Shown: piece after piece, positions 38,063 to 45,403 of the stretch | Layout: every line of letters begins with the position of its first letter | Position numbering within the stretch: position 1 is the first letter of the stretch | Source: CAYMFD01 sp964389475 | GTDB taxonomy: Bacteria > Bacteroidota > Bacteroidia > Chitinophagales > Saprospiraceae | DNA length: 60,596 nucleotides | Assembly (NCBI GenBank): GCA_964389475.1 | Contig: CAYMFD010000010.1 | Coordinates: forward strand, 1-60,596 | Reading direction: 5' to 3' | The notes under the pieces: model-generated | What the model saw: the letters and a program-made list of their open reading frames with translations, nothing else | Told to the model about the DNA's origin: nothing | Database searches by the model: none | Program-made: the position numbers and the translations under genes

Positions 38063-38129
38063 GTGGACTGACTAGAGTATGCATTATGCTATATAAAGGA
38101 GTCCAGTCGTTGATTGGGCTCCTTTTTTT
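38052..38129 (+). promoter_or_regulatory. Transcription attenuator with competing hairpins
   Basis: Three pairings can be drawn. A pause hairpin ACTCA (38052-38056)/TGAGT (38060-38064) covers the last leader codons and stop. An antiterminator pairing TGGACT (38064-38069)/AGTCCA (38100-38105) is possible when the first is blocked by a stalled ribosome. The terminator hairpin at 38095-38125 uses the same AGTCCA strand, so the two are mutually exclusive. The weak link is the antiterminator, only 6 bp with a 30-nt loop that may hold further pairing. Confidence 0.65.
38095..38129 (+). terminator. Attenuator terminator before pheA
   Basis: A 14-bp stem without bulges (one G-T wobble near the loop and one mid-stem T-G) runs from AAAGGAGTCCAGTC (38095-38108) to GATTGGGCTCCTTT (38112-38125) with a GTT loop. 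Seven T residues (38123-38129) close it. The pheA ATG is 9 nt downstream. No gene other than the leader peptide ends here, so its natural role is regulated termination. Confidence 0.88.
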
Positions 38130-38138
38130 ATTTAATCT

Positions 38139-38960
38139 ATGACCAAGACAATCGCCATACAAGGATATGAGGGTAGTTTTCACCACGCTGCGGCATTGCA
38201 GTACTGGGGTGAAGATATCGAGCTTATCTGCTGCGATACTTTTACCAAGGTGGGTACCTCCGTCATAGATGGTAGTGCCGACCATGGCCTCATGGCAATC
38301 GAAAACAGCATAGCAGGCACCATCTTGCAGAACTACAGGATACTCCGTGAGCAAGCCCTACATATCAGTGGCGAAATCTACCTCCGCATCGTACACCACC
38401 TGCTCGCATTACCCACTAGTAGCATAGCTGAACTCACCTCTGTAGAGAGTCACCCGATGGCCATCAACCAGTGCCTAGACTTCCTCAAGCCTCTAGACGT
38501 AGAGCTCGTAAACAGCGCCGATACGGCTGGCTCGGCCATGCAGATCGCCGCAAGAGGAGATGAGACACGAGCCTGCATCGCTAGCGAACTTGCAGGACAG
38601 CTACATGGCTTAAAATCACTAGCGACGGGTATACAAACCCACCCTATCAACTACACTCGATTTTTTGCCATCGATCGGCAGGAGCAACCGGCTCGTCACG
38701 ATAAGTCTAGCATCTACCTCCTCATCAAAGACGAGAAGGGACTCTTACTAAAAGCGCTACAGGCCATAGATGCAGCGGGCATTAACCTGAGCAAGTTGCA
38801 GTCCTTCCCAGCAATGCGGCAATTGCGATGCTACTACTTTCACATGGATCTAGAGTACGATGATCCCGTACAGCTAACGACTGCACTTGACTCTCTCCGC
38901 ACCATAGCTACGGAGGTGACTGTACTAGGGTCTTACTTACGTAAAGATCCACAATTATGA
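38139..38960 (+). CDS. pheA: Prephenate dehydratase with ACT domain
   Basis: Converts prephenate to phenylpyruvate in phenylalanine synthesis. The first 180 residues form the periplasmic-binding-like catalytic domain (IAIQGYEGSFHHAAALQY, GLMAIENSIAGTILQNY, ESHPMAINQC) with the family threonine/asparagine region in INYTRFFAI. The C-terminal ACT domain (SSIYLLIKDEKGLLLKALQA, NLSKLQSFP) is the usual site for phenylalanine feedback inhibition. It is the monofunctional form; chorismate mutase is supplied by the last gene of the operon. The stop overlaps the next start (ATGA). Confidence 0.95.
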   Translation: MTKTIAIQGYEGSFHHAAALQYWGEDIELICCDTFTKVGTSVIDGSADHGLMAIENSIAGTILQNYRILREQALHISGEIYLRIVHHLLALPTSSIAELTSVESHPMAINQCLDFLKPLDVELVNSADTAGSAMQIAARGDETRACIASELAGQLHGLKSLATGIQTHPINYTRFFAIDRQEQPARHDKSSIYLLIKDEKGLLLKALQAIDAAGINLSKLQSFPAMRQLRCYYFHMDLEYDDPVQLTTALDSLRTIATEVTVLGSYLRKDPQL

Positions 38961-40099
38961 TCACAACAGCGAGTCGCATACAGCATACAGAACCCTACTA
39001 CTTCGCTACCAAGCTGGCGCAGATACGTGCTATGAATGAAGCCGGGCACGAAGTCATCAACCTAGGCATCGGTAGCCCTGACCTACCACCTCCAGCTGCG
39101 GCGCTAGACCATCTGCGGCATACCGTGGGCGACCTGAGCAAGCAATCATACCAGCCGTATCGAGGGATACCTGAGCTGCGGGCTGCCCTCGCAACCTGGT
39201 ATGCACATCACTACAGCGTCACACTTGATGTCGATAGCGAAATATTACCACTCATGGGTAGCAAGGAGGGGCTTATGCACCTCTGCATGGCCTATGTAGA
39301 TGAGGGCGATAGCGTCCTAGTTCCTAATCCTGGTTACCCGGCCTACAGTGCCATTACTAGGCTGGCAGGTGGTATACCCGTAAGCTACTATTTAGGCCCT
39401 GACAATGACTACTTCCCTGATATAGAGACACTAGATACAACTGCCAAAATCATATTTATCAACTACCCGCATATGCCGACGGGTGCGGTGGCCACACTCG
39501 ATCAACTGAGTGACCTAGTAAACTGGGCGAGGAACTACGACGTACTGATCATACATGATAACCCCTACAGTCACATCTTAAACCCCACACCTATCAGCCT
39601 CCTACAGGTCGAGGGTGCCATGGAGGTAGGTGTAGAGTTGACCTCACTGAGTAAGAACTACCATATGGCGGGCTGGCGGATAGGTGCCCTAGTAGGCGGA
39701 CGAGGCGTCATCGATGCTGCAATTACTTTTAAAAGCAATATGGACAGCGGCATGTATCGGCCCATCCAAGAGGCCGCTGCTGTAGCCCTGCATCATGCTG
39801 ACTTTCATACCGTACATAGCGCAACATACATGGATCGACGAGAGATCGCTTATCAGATCATGGATGCGCTAGCCTGTACTTACGTAAGGGATAGGCCCGG
39901 ACTATTCGTGTGGGGGCGAGTACCTACAGGCAGTGGGGGCAGTAGACTGAGTGATCAGGTACTAGAAGGCGCCAAGGTCTTTATTACCCCAGGGATTATT
40001 TTCGGGTCAGCAGGCACAGACTATATCAGGATATCACTCTGCGCCTCGGTATCTCAACTGACAGAGGCCCTCTCTCGTATCAATAAGCAGCAAGCATGA
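38957..40099 (+). CDS. Class I/II pyridoxal-phosphate aminotransferase (aromatic pathway)
   Basis: A fold-type I aminotransferase of 380 residues. NLGIGSPDLPPP is the N-terminal substrate segment, YQPYRGIPELRAAL follows, NPGYPAYSAITRL and INYPHMPTGAV are the central motifs (the usual NPxNPTG reads NYPHMPTG here), DNPYSHIL binds the PLP ring, and SLSKNYHMAGWRIG carries the PLP lysine. Its place between pheA and tyrA, overlapping both by 4 nt, suggests it makes phenylalanine and tyrosine from their 2-oxo acids, or transaminates prephenate. Annotation pipelines often label such proteins aspartate or LL-DAP aminotransferase. Confidence 0.88.
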   Translation: MITTASRIQHTEPYYFATKLAQIRAMNEAGHEVINLGIGSPDLPPPAAALDHLRHTVGDLSKQSYQPYRGIPELRAALATWYAHHYSVTLDVDSEILPLMGSKEGLMHLCMAYVDEGDSVLVPNPGYPAYSAITRLAGGIPVSYYLGPDNDYFPDIETLDTTAKIIFINYPHMPTGAVATLDQLSDLVNWARNYDVLIIHDNPYSHILNPTPISLLQVEGAMEVGVELTSLSKNYHMAGWRIGALVGGRGVIDAAITFKSNMDSGMYRPIQEAAAVALHHADFHTVHSATYMDRREIAYQIMDALACTYVRDRPGLFVWGRVPTGSGGSRLSDQVLEGAKVFITPGIIFGSAGTDYIRISLCASVSQLTEALSRINKQQA

Positions 40100-40932
40100 C
40101 GATATTTATCATAGGGCTCGGCCTCATAGGTGGGTCGATCGGGCTAGAGCTCAGCCGCCAACTTGGTGTCAAGACTATAGGATTTGACTATCTGCCAGCC
40201 CATCAAAAAGAAGCGCTAGACAAGGGTATCGTCCATGAGGCGGGCTTGTGGCAGTCCGATCTACACAAGTCGGACATCATACTAATAGCAACACCCGTCT
40301 CCATTATCGAGACCTTGCTGCCAGACGTACTGGATCGCGTAACGGAGCAGCAGGTCGTGATCGACCTAGGCTCCACTAAGCAACACATCGTCGAGGCTGT
40401 ACGCAAGCACCCTATGCGTGGCAGGTACGTGGCGGCGCATCCACTTGCGGGTACCGAGCATAGCGGTCCACAAGCTGCCCACCTCGGCCTGTTTGCCGAT
40501 AAGCGTAATATCATATGCGACTCCGGAGATAGTGATGAGGCAGCAGTACAGCAGGCTCTCGACCTATTTGATAGCCTAGGCATGACTACCCTACTTATGG
40601 ACAGTCAGGATCACGACAAGCACCTCGCCTACGTCAGTCACTTGAGTCATGTCACCTCATTCGCACTGGGGCTGACCGTACTCGATCTCGAGGAAGATAC
40701 AGGTAGGATCATGCAACTGGCTGGTACAGGATTTGCCTCTACTGCTAGACTAGCCAAGAGCAACCCTGCCATGTGGGAGTCCATATTTACCAATAATGCA
40801 CAACCCATCACCACTGCCCTAGATGCATACATAGACCGCCTGCAAGACCTACGTCAAGCTATCATATCGCAAGACAAACCTCAATTAATACAACTACTCA
40901 AAGAAGCTAACAAACTCACTCCTTACATCTAA
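40096..40932 (+). CDS. tyrA: Prephenate dehydrogenase
   Basis: NAD(P)-dependent oxidation and decarboxylation of prephenate to 4-hydroxyphenylpyruvate for tyrosine synthesis. The 278 residues begin with the Rossmann motif FIIGLGLIGGSIGLEL (GxGxxG). The catalytic His is in AAHPLAGTEHSGPQAA, and HDKHLAYVSHLSHVTSFAL is the second family motif. There is no ACT domain. It overlaps the aminotransferase gene by 4 nt and lies 14 nt before the DAHP synthase gene. Confidence 0.95.
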   Translation: MTIFIIGLGLIGGSIGLELSRQLGVKTIGFDYLPAHQKEALDKGIVHEAGLWQSDLHKSDIILIATPVSIIETLLPDVLDRVTEQQVVIDLGSTKQHIVEAVRKHPMRGRYVAAHPLAGTEHSGPQAAHLGLFADKRNIICDSGDSDEAAVQQALDLFDSLGMTTLLMDSQDHDKHLAYVSHLSHVTSFALGLTVLDLEEDTGRIMQLAGTGFASTARLAKSNPAMWESIFTNNAQPITTALDAYIDRLQDLRQAIISQDKPQLIQLLKEANKLTPYI

Positions 40933-40946
40933 GCAAATAAGACATT

Positions 40947-42032
40947 ATGGAAAATAATACACAACAACTGCTCGGCAGGCGCTACCACAATGGACGGGTT
41001 GTGCCACTAGTAATCGCAGGACCCTGCTCGGCAGAGACAGAGGCTCAGGTCCTCGAAACCTGCCAGCGAGTGGCCGCTACAGGCAAGGTAGATATGCTAC
41101 GTGCTGGTATATGGAAGCCTCGCACGCGGCCCAATAGTTTTGAGGGTGTAGGCGCCGTGGGTCTACCATGGATGCAAAAGGCCAAGGAGCTTACTGGGCT
41201 ACCTGTTACGATCGAAGTGGCGAAGGCTCGTCATGTGGAACTGGCACTTGAGTTCGGCATAGACGTACTATGGATAGGAGCTCGTACGACCGTCAATCCA
41301 TTTGCCGTACAAGAGATCGCAGATGCGCTACGAGGTGTTGACATACCGGTCATGGTCAAGAACCCAATCAATCCTGACCTGGCACTATGGCTAGGTGGCG
41401 TAGAGCGACTAGAGAAGGCTGGCATCAAGCAGCTGGGTGCGATACACCGAGGCTTTAGCAATGCGGGAGAAAAAATCTACCGAAATCGACCGCAGTGGCA
41501 GATACCGATCGACTTTATGACCGAGCGACCTGAGATACCCATGATCAATGATCCTAGCCACATATGTGGACGTAGAGACATACTACAGAAAGTCTCTCAG
41601 AAAGCGGTCAACCTCAACTTCGATGGACTGATGATCGAGTCTCACATCACACCAGACGACGCATGGAGTGATGCTAGGCAACAGATCACACCTGAGGTGC
41701 TAGGGCAGATGATCACGGACATGAAACTCAAGTTTTACGATCCAGACAATATCCCTGAGAGTACCAAACTAGAGAAGCTACGACAGGATATCAACCTCAT
41801 CGATGACGACCTGATCAACCTGATTGCTAGTCGTATGAAAGTAGCTAGACAAATAGGCGGCTACAAAAAAGAGCACGATATCACAATACTCCAAGAAGAC
41901 CGCTGGAAGCAAATCCTATCAAAGTACGTGGAGCGAGGCCAAGAACAGGCACTATCAAAGCACTTTGTGGAGAGCTTTATAAAGGCCGTACACAATGAGA
42001 GTATACGACAACAAGAAGAAGAACAGGCATAA
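40947..42032 (+). CDS. Bifunctional DAHP synthase / chorismate mutase type II
   Basis: Controls entry to the shikimate pathway and supplies prephenate. Residues 1-260 are a DAHP synthase of the KDO8P-like type (VIAGPCSAETEAQV, MLRAGIWKPRTRPNSFEGVG, GARTTVNPFAVQE, INDPSHICGRRD). The last 90 residues are an AroQ chorismate mutase helix bundle (KLEKLRQDINLIDDDLINLI, SRMKVARQIGGYKKEH), a fusion common in Bacteroidota. As the fourth gene of the attenuator-led operon, it would place both entry to and the branch point of the pathway under the same aromatic-sensing leader. Confidence 0.94.
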   Translation: MENNTQQLLGRRYHNGRVVPLVIAGPCSAETEAQVLETCQRVAATGKVDMLRAGIWKPRTRPNSFEGVGAVGLPWMQKAKELTGLPVTIEVAKARHVELALEFGIDVLWIGARTTVNPFAVQEIADALRGVDIPVMVKNPINPDLALWLGGVERLEKAGIKQLGAIHRGFSNAGEKIYRNRPQWQIPIDFMTERPEIPMINDPSHICGRRDILQKVSQKAVNLNFDGLMIESHITPDDAWSDARQQITPEVLGQMITDMKLKFYDPDNIPESTKLEKLRQDINLIDDDLINLIASRMKVARQIGGYKKEHDITILQEDRWKQILSKYVERGQEQALSKHFVESFIKAVHNESIRQQEEEQA

Positions 42033-42037
42033 AAAAA

Positions 42038-42065
42038 GGGGCTACTCCAGGTATGGAGTAGCCCC
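42038..42065. terminator. Bidirectional terminator between convergent genes
   Basis: GGGGCTACTCCA and TGGAGTAGCCCC form a perfect 12-bp stem with a GGTA loop. The seven A residues on the left give a T-run for the minus strand, so it serves the convergent TM2 gene well and the aromatic operon more weakly. Confidence 0.85.
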
Positions 42066-42088
42066 TCATTTACTTTCTAAAGGTTGAC

Positions 42089-42475
42089 TTATTCCATGAA
42101 GTCGCCTCCGATGATACCGATCAGGTCAACAATAGCCCAAATACCAAATCCACCTAATGTAAAGATGAAAAGTAGATTCCATCCAGCAGGCTTCTTAGCA
42201 TACCATCTGTGAGCAGCTAAAAGTCCTAGGAAGAACCATAGCAATAGTAGGATAACCATAGTATTGTCACTAGCTGTTGCTGCTGCTGGGCTCAATGCCT
42301 CTTCAGGAGAAACGACCAGGTTTACATTGGCTACACTTGCAACCTGATCATTGATCTGATCTTGTGTTACAATCTCTTGCTTTTCGACGTTCTTCTTATT
42401 TACTGGAATAGAAGCAATCGCTGCTGAGCTAAAGAGTAGGCAGCAAAGAGAGAATAGGAAAATTGTCTTTTTCAT
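42089..42475 (-). CDS. TM2-domain protein
   Basis: A 128-residue membrane protein. A signal peptide (KKTIFLFSLCCLLFSSAAI) is followed by a 45-residue linker and a C-terminal TM2 domain with two helices: VILLLLWFFLGLLAAHRWYA and a second starting LLFIFTLGGFGIWAIVDLI, joined by the conserved GxxxAHRWY turn. TM2 proteins with a cleavable leader are frequent in Bacteroidota; their function is unknown. Confidence 0.85.
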   Translation of the reverse strand: MKKTIFLFSLCCLLFSSAAIASIPVNKKNVEKQEIVTQDQINDQVASVANVNLVVSPEEALSPAAATASDNTMVILLLLWFFLGLLAAHRWYAKKPAGWNLLFIFTLGGFGIWAIVDLIGIIGGDFME

Positions 42476-42538
42476 TGGTTCAATTTAAATAAAGTGAAGT
42501 TATATTTCGCCCTAAAGTTATAAATCTACTTGGAAGTA

Positions 42539-43447
42539 ATGCACAAAAATCTACTACACTTATTGATCTGCCTAGTCGGACTGGCTACTACCGGTTATAG
42601 CCAGGTCATTGACCACCACGAATTCGTAGGCACTATACAGCTTGAGGATCAATCGGTTATCACCTATAAACTACTGTTTGATGAGTATGCGAATGGGTCA
42701 ATAGCAGGTACAAGCATCACTGATTTTGCAGGATCACATCGTACAGAAAGTGATATCAAGGGAGTACTTAACGATAGGAGAGACAAAATATCATTCCGTG
42801 AGTTAAGCAATATTACCACCAAGTCAGATATCGCTTCAGATGACTTCTGCTATATACAGATGGACCGAGGCGACGTCAGCCTAAGCAGGAAGAAGGCTAT
42901 GATCAAAGGTAACTTCACCAGTCAATACACATCGGGTGAAGACTGCATACAGGGTACCATCATGCTCATGAGCGAAGCGGTGTTTAGCAAGAAGCTCGCC
43001 AGCGTCACAAAAAAAGTCAAGCGATTCGCCCCAAGGTCAAAAAAACAAAAAACCCTTGAGGTGCTAGAAGACTCAAAGCTATCCCTTGACGAAACGCTAG
43101 TACTCAAAGATGGCGAAGTACTTACCTTTTCGGCTTATACGGACACCATCACCTTGCAGGTGTGGGATGATCAATACATCGATGGTGACCAGATCACGAT
43201 CTCCGTCAATGGTACACCTATTATATCTGGCCATGAGGTCAAGCAGACCGTTGAGGTTTTTGAGATACCCCTACCTACTAACACTACCACTATAACCATC
43301 AGCGCAGATAACGAAGGCAAGTATCCACCTAACTCCTCTAACGTGTCTATCCTACACGAAGAGACGACGATACCTGTAAGTGTCCGCTTACTAGAGGGCA
43401 AGGTGGCTACCTTCTCTTTCGTCAAGCAGTTGGCTGCAGAGGAGTAA
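42539..43447 (+). CDS. Secreted protein of unknown function
   Basis: A 302-residue protein with a signal peptide (MHKNLLHLLICLVGLATTGY, then SQ). The ATG at 42539 is preferred to the TTG at 42530. The mature part is mostly beta strands (QVIDHHEFVGTIQLEDQSV, AGTSITDFAGSHRTESD) and ends in an Ig-like half with VWDDQYIDGDQITISVNG, found in many Bacteroidota surface proteins. I see no catalytic motif, lipobox or sorting domain. It is transcribed divergently from the TM2 gene. Confidence 0.7.
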   Translation: MHKNLLHLLICLVGLATTGYSQVIDHHEFVGTIQLEDQSVITYKLLFDEYANGSIAGTSITDFAGSHRTESDIKGVLNDRRDKISFRELSNITTKSDIASDDFCYIQMDRGDVSLSRKKAMIKGNFTSQYTSGEDCIQGTIMLMSEAVFSKKLASVTKKVKRFAPRSKKQKTLEVLEDSKLSLDETLVLKDGEVLTFSAYTDTITLQVWDDQYIDGDQITISVNGTPIISGHEVKQTVEVFEIPLPTNTTTITISADNEGKYPPNSSNVSILHEETTIPVSVRLLEGKVATFSFVKQLAAEE

Positions 43448-43451
43448 GGCC

Positions 43452-43516
43452 TTATTGTATGATGACTTTTTCGGTGTGGGTGATGCCCTTACCGGTTGAG
43501 ACCTTGGTAAGAAAGG
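43452..43516 (-). pseudogene. Remnant of a T9SS sorting-domain 3' end
   Basis: Reading leftward, the frame ends TTFLTKVSTGKGITHTEKVI then IQ and stop. This is the typical last strand of a T9SS sorting domain (KVxTxKG...EKVIIQ). The sequence upstream in that frame does not resemble the rest of such a domain and hits a stop by about 43586, so only about 20 codons of a decayed gene seem to remain. Confidence 0.4.
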
Positions 43517-43577
43517 TAGTAATTGATTTGGGGTTACCGCGCTGCAGGTAGAGCCAAGGCAGCGCTAGCGTAGAGCC
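43501..43577. repeat. Intergenic repeat element, copy B
   Basis: Aligns without gaps to copy C at 43919-43995; by eye about 62 of 77 positions match. It shares ACCTTGxTAAGAAAGGTAGT at one end and GGCAGCGCTAGCGTAGA at the other, and the TACCGC.CTGC core with copy A. Confidence 0.65.
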
Positions 43578-43620
43578 TGCCCCATATGCTTAAGTACTTC
43601 AGTTAGCTTAAGTGGTGATT

Positions 43621-43826
43621 GAGCTTTTCGTCGAAATCTCCGATCTGAAAGCTCAAGCCTTTTCCGTCTGCTTTAGCGGACGGCTTGATGCAATGCACAC
43701 TGTTGGGCTTTAGCCCCGTTGACCTACCATTGCACTTCCCTCTACCCTCTTACCAAGTCCGAATGGTACAATGTGGCTAAAGCTCTTACGGGAGGCTTAA
43801 CTTATTCCGTCCGCTAAAGCAGACGG
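43621..43826. repeat. REP-like hairpin cluster
   Basis: The palindromic 20-mer CCGTCTGCTTTAGCGGACGG (43664-43683) recurs as its exact reverse complement at 43807-43826. Each is itself an 8-bp hairpin with a four-base loop. Between and beside them are the hairpins GGGCTTTAGCCC (43705-43716), GAGCTTT...AAAGCTC (43621-43654) and GGCTAAAGCT near 43784. The layout resembles a BIME built of REP sequences. Confidence 0.7.
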
Positions 43827-43918
43827 TAAGTTTTACCGCACGCTGTAGATCTAAGTGCCCAGCTATTTAAATAGGAACCTTCAACCTCTTTCGCTTAGGC
43901 GTTACCTTATAGGGCTTG

Positions 43919-44035
43919 ACCTTGATAAGAAAGGTAGTAAGTGATCTGACTTTACCGCACTGCGGATGGAACCGCGGCAGCGCTAGCGTAGAATCTAATC
44001 GAGGTAAAAGCACAACAGTATCTACGATGGATACT
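43919..44035. repeat. Intergenic repeat element, copy C
   Basis: The first 77 nt match copy B. The element then has, like copy A, a hairpin about 40 nt further on: AGTATC (44017-44022) and GATACT (44030-44035). It lies just beyond the atpG stop. Confidence 0.6.
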
Positions 44036-44068
44036 CCTCATCCACTGCTATTTACATAGAGGCCTATC

Positions 44069-44968
44069 TTAACCGCCTAGTGCTGCTGCACCACCAACAA
44101 TCTCAGCAAGCTCCTTAGTAATAGCCTCTTGACGGGCTTTGTTGTACGTGATCTTTAGATCCTTAAGCAGTTCCTCCGCATTCTCAGTGGCATTATCCAT
44201 CGCGGTCATACGAGCACCATGCTCAGAGGCATGGGTGTCAAGCAGGAATTTCTGAAAGGTCGTCTGTAATATGCTAGGCACCAGCTTCTCTAGCAGCTCC
44301 ACCTTACCAGGCTCGAACAGGTAGTCTGTGCTAGCTGTAGGCTCTTGCTTGAGGTGTGGATCTATAACTGTAGTATCTACCGGCAAGAATGTCACCGTCT
44401 GTGGTTCTTGGACAGCTGCATTCCTAAACTTACCATAACAGGCTACTACCTTATCGTAGTCACTCGCAACGAATGACGACATCACTACCTGCGCTGCCGC
44501 AGATACCTCGTCATAGGACATACGTGTGATCAAGTCTACGTAATCCGTCACGTAGTTAGCAGCTGGGTACGACCGCTTGAGGGTCTCATATCCTTTCTTA
44601 CCTACCGGTATGATGGTCACTTGTCCTCTATCTAGTAAGCCCCTATATTGCTCTAGTTGCGCCTTGGCCGCCTTGATGACATTGGTATTAAATGCCCCAC
44701 AAAGGCCCTTGTTACTAGTCACCACAATGATGGCTAAATGCTGGACGTCTCGGTTTACGCCAAAACTCGTAACAGCATCTCCCTCGAGGTTGCTCAGGAT
44801 ATTCTTGAGCATTTTATCTAGTCTATCTGCATACGGCCTCATCTCCGTAATCGCCTGCTGCGCTTTACGCAACTTGGCAGCAGAGACCATTTTCATGGCC
44901 TTTGTAATCTGCTGTGTAGACTTTACGGATTTGATCCGTTCTCTTACTTCTTTTAATGCACCTGACAT
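44069..44968 (-). CDS. atpG: ATP synthase F1 subunit gamma
   Basis: Central stalk of the F1 motor. The 299 residues start MSGALKEVRERIKSVKS, with STQQITKAMKMVSAAKL in the N-terminal coiled coil, a middle Rossmann-like part (LAIIVVTSNKGLCGAFNTN) and the C-terminal helix ENAEELLKDLKITYNKARQE ending in EIVGGAAALGG. It is the last gene of the minus-strand atp cluster, separated from atpA by an inserted four-helix-bundle gene, so its co-transcription with atpA now passes through that insertion. Confidence 0.96.
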   Translation of the reverse strand: MSGALKEVRERIKSVKSTQQITKAMKMVSAAKLRKAQQAITEMRPYADRLDKMLKNILSNLEGDAVTSFGVNRDVQHLAIIVVTSNKGLCGAFNTNVIKAAKAQLEQYRGLLDRGQVTIIPVGKKGYETLKRSYPAANYVTDYVDLITRMSYDEVSAAAQVVMSSFVASDYDKVVACYGKFRNAAVQEPQTVTFLPVDTTVIDPHLKQEPTASTDYLFEPGKVELLEKLVPSILQTTFQKFLLDTHASEHGARMTAMDNATENAEELLKDLKITYNKARQEAITKELAEIVGGAAALGG

Positions 44969-45010
44969 AGTGTGATGGTTTGGAGGTTAGTACGTTAATA
45001 ACGTTAAAGC

Positions 45011-45384
45011 GTTAGTAAGTCACAGCTTACTCTTGAGATACCGAATCAAAGCTAGCAACTTATTCCGTTGCCTTTCTATATCAGATATCGTCTTACTTAC
45101 ATCTATAGCATAGATTCTATCAACTATAAGACACTGCGTCTCAAGTTCAGAGGTAGAACCCGCTGCTATATGTAGAAACCGCACATACTCTTTAGTGCTG
45201 CCTCTAGCGGCTCCTTCCGCAATATTAGAACTAATTGACACAGAAGCCCTCCGCATCTGTGAGGCTAAACCGTAAATTTCTTCTTTAGGAAGCTCTGACG
45301 TTAGCTTGTATATGGACTCAACTAAATCTATAGATTCTTTCCAAACCTCTAAATCTTTGTGGGTAGCCATACTAACTTACTAAC
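45011..45384. repeat. 10-bp inverted repeat bounding the four-helix gene
   Basis: GTTAGTAAGT at 45011-45020 and its exact reverse complement ACTTACTAAC at 45375-45384 flank the gene. Additional GTTA/TAAC motifs surround both ends (44986-45015 and 45371-45402). The ends may be those of the inserted unit. Confidence 0.5.
45020..45370 (-). CDS. Four-helix bundle protein (S23/IVS family) within the atp cluster
   Basis: A 116-residue helical protein of the family first seen in intervening sequences of 23S rRNA genes. HKDLEVWKESIDLVESIY, LPKEEIYGLASQMRRASVSI, SNIAEGAARGSTKEYVRFL and ELETQCLIVDRIYAI are the characteristic helices. The function is unknown. Its position between atpA and atpG is unusual, since these genes are normally contiguous. 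It keeps the orientation of the operon, its stop abuts one arm of a 10-bp inverted repeat, and its codon use is more AT-rich than that of the atp genes, all pointing to a later insertion. Confidence 0.9.
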   Translation of the reverse strand: MATHKDLEVWKESIDLVESIYKLTSELPKEEIYGLASQMRRASVSISSNIAEGAARGSTKEYVRFLHIAAGSTSELETQCLIVDRIYAIDVSKTISDIERQRNKLLALIRYLKSKL

Positions 45385-45403
45385 AATCTAACATCTTAAC
45401 CAC

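Noticed and set aside
38012..38138. T-box or riboswitch as the regulator of pheA
   Set aside because: No T-box core or known riboswitch motif is present, and the aromatic-rich leader ORF with terminator explains the region.
43501..44035. CRISPR array in the repeat-rich intergenic region
   Set aside because: The repeats are few, imperfect and irregularly spaced, and no cas genes occur in the window.
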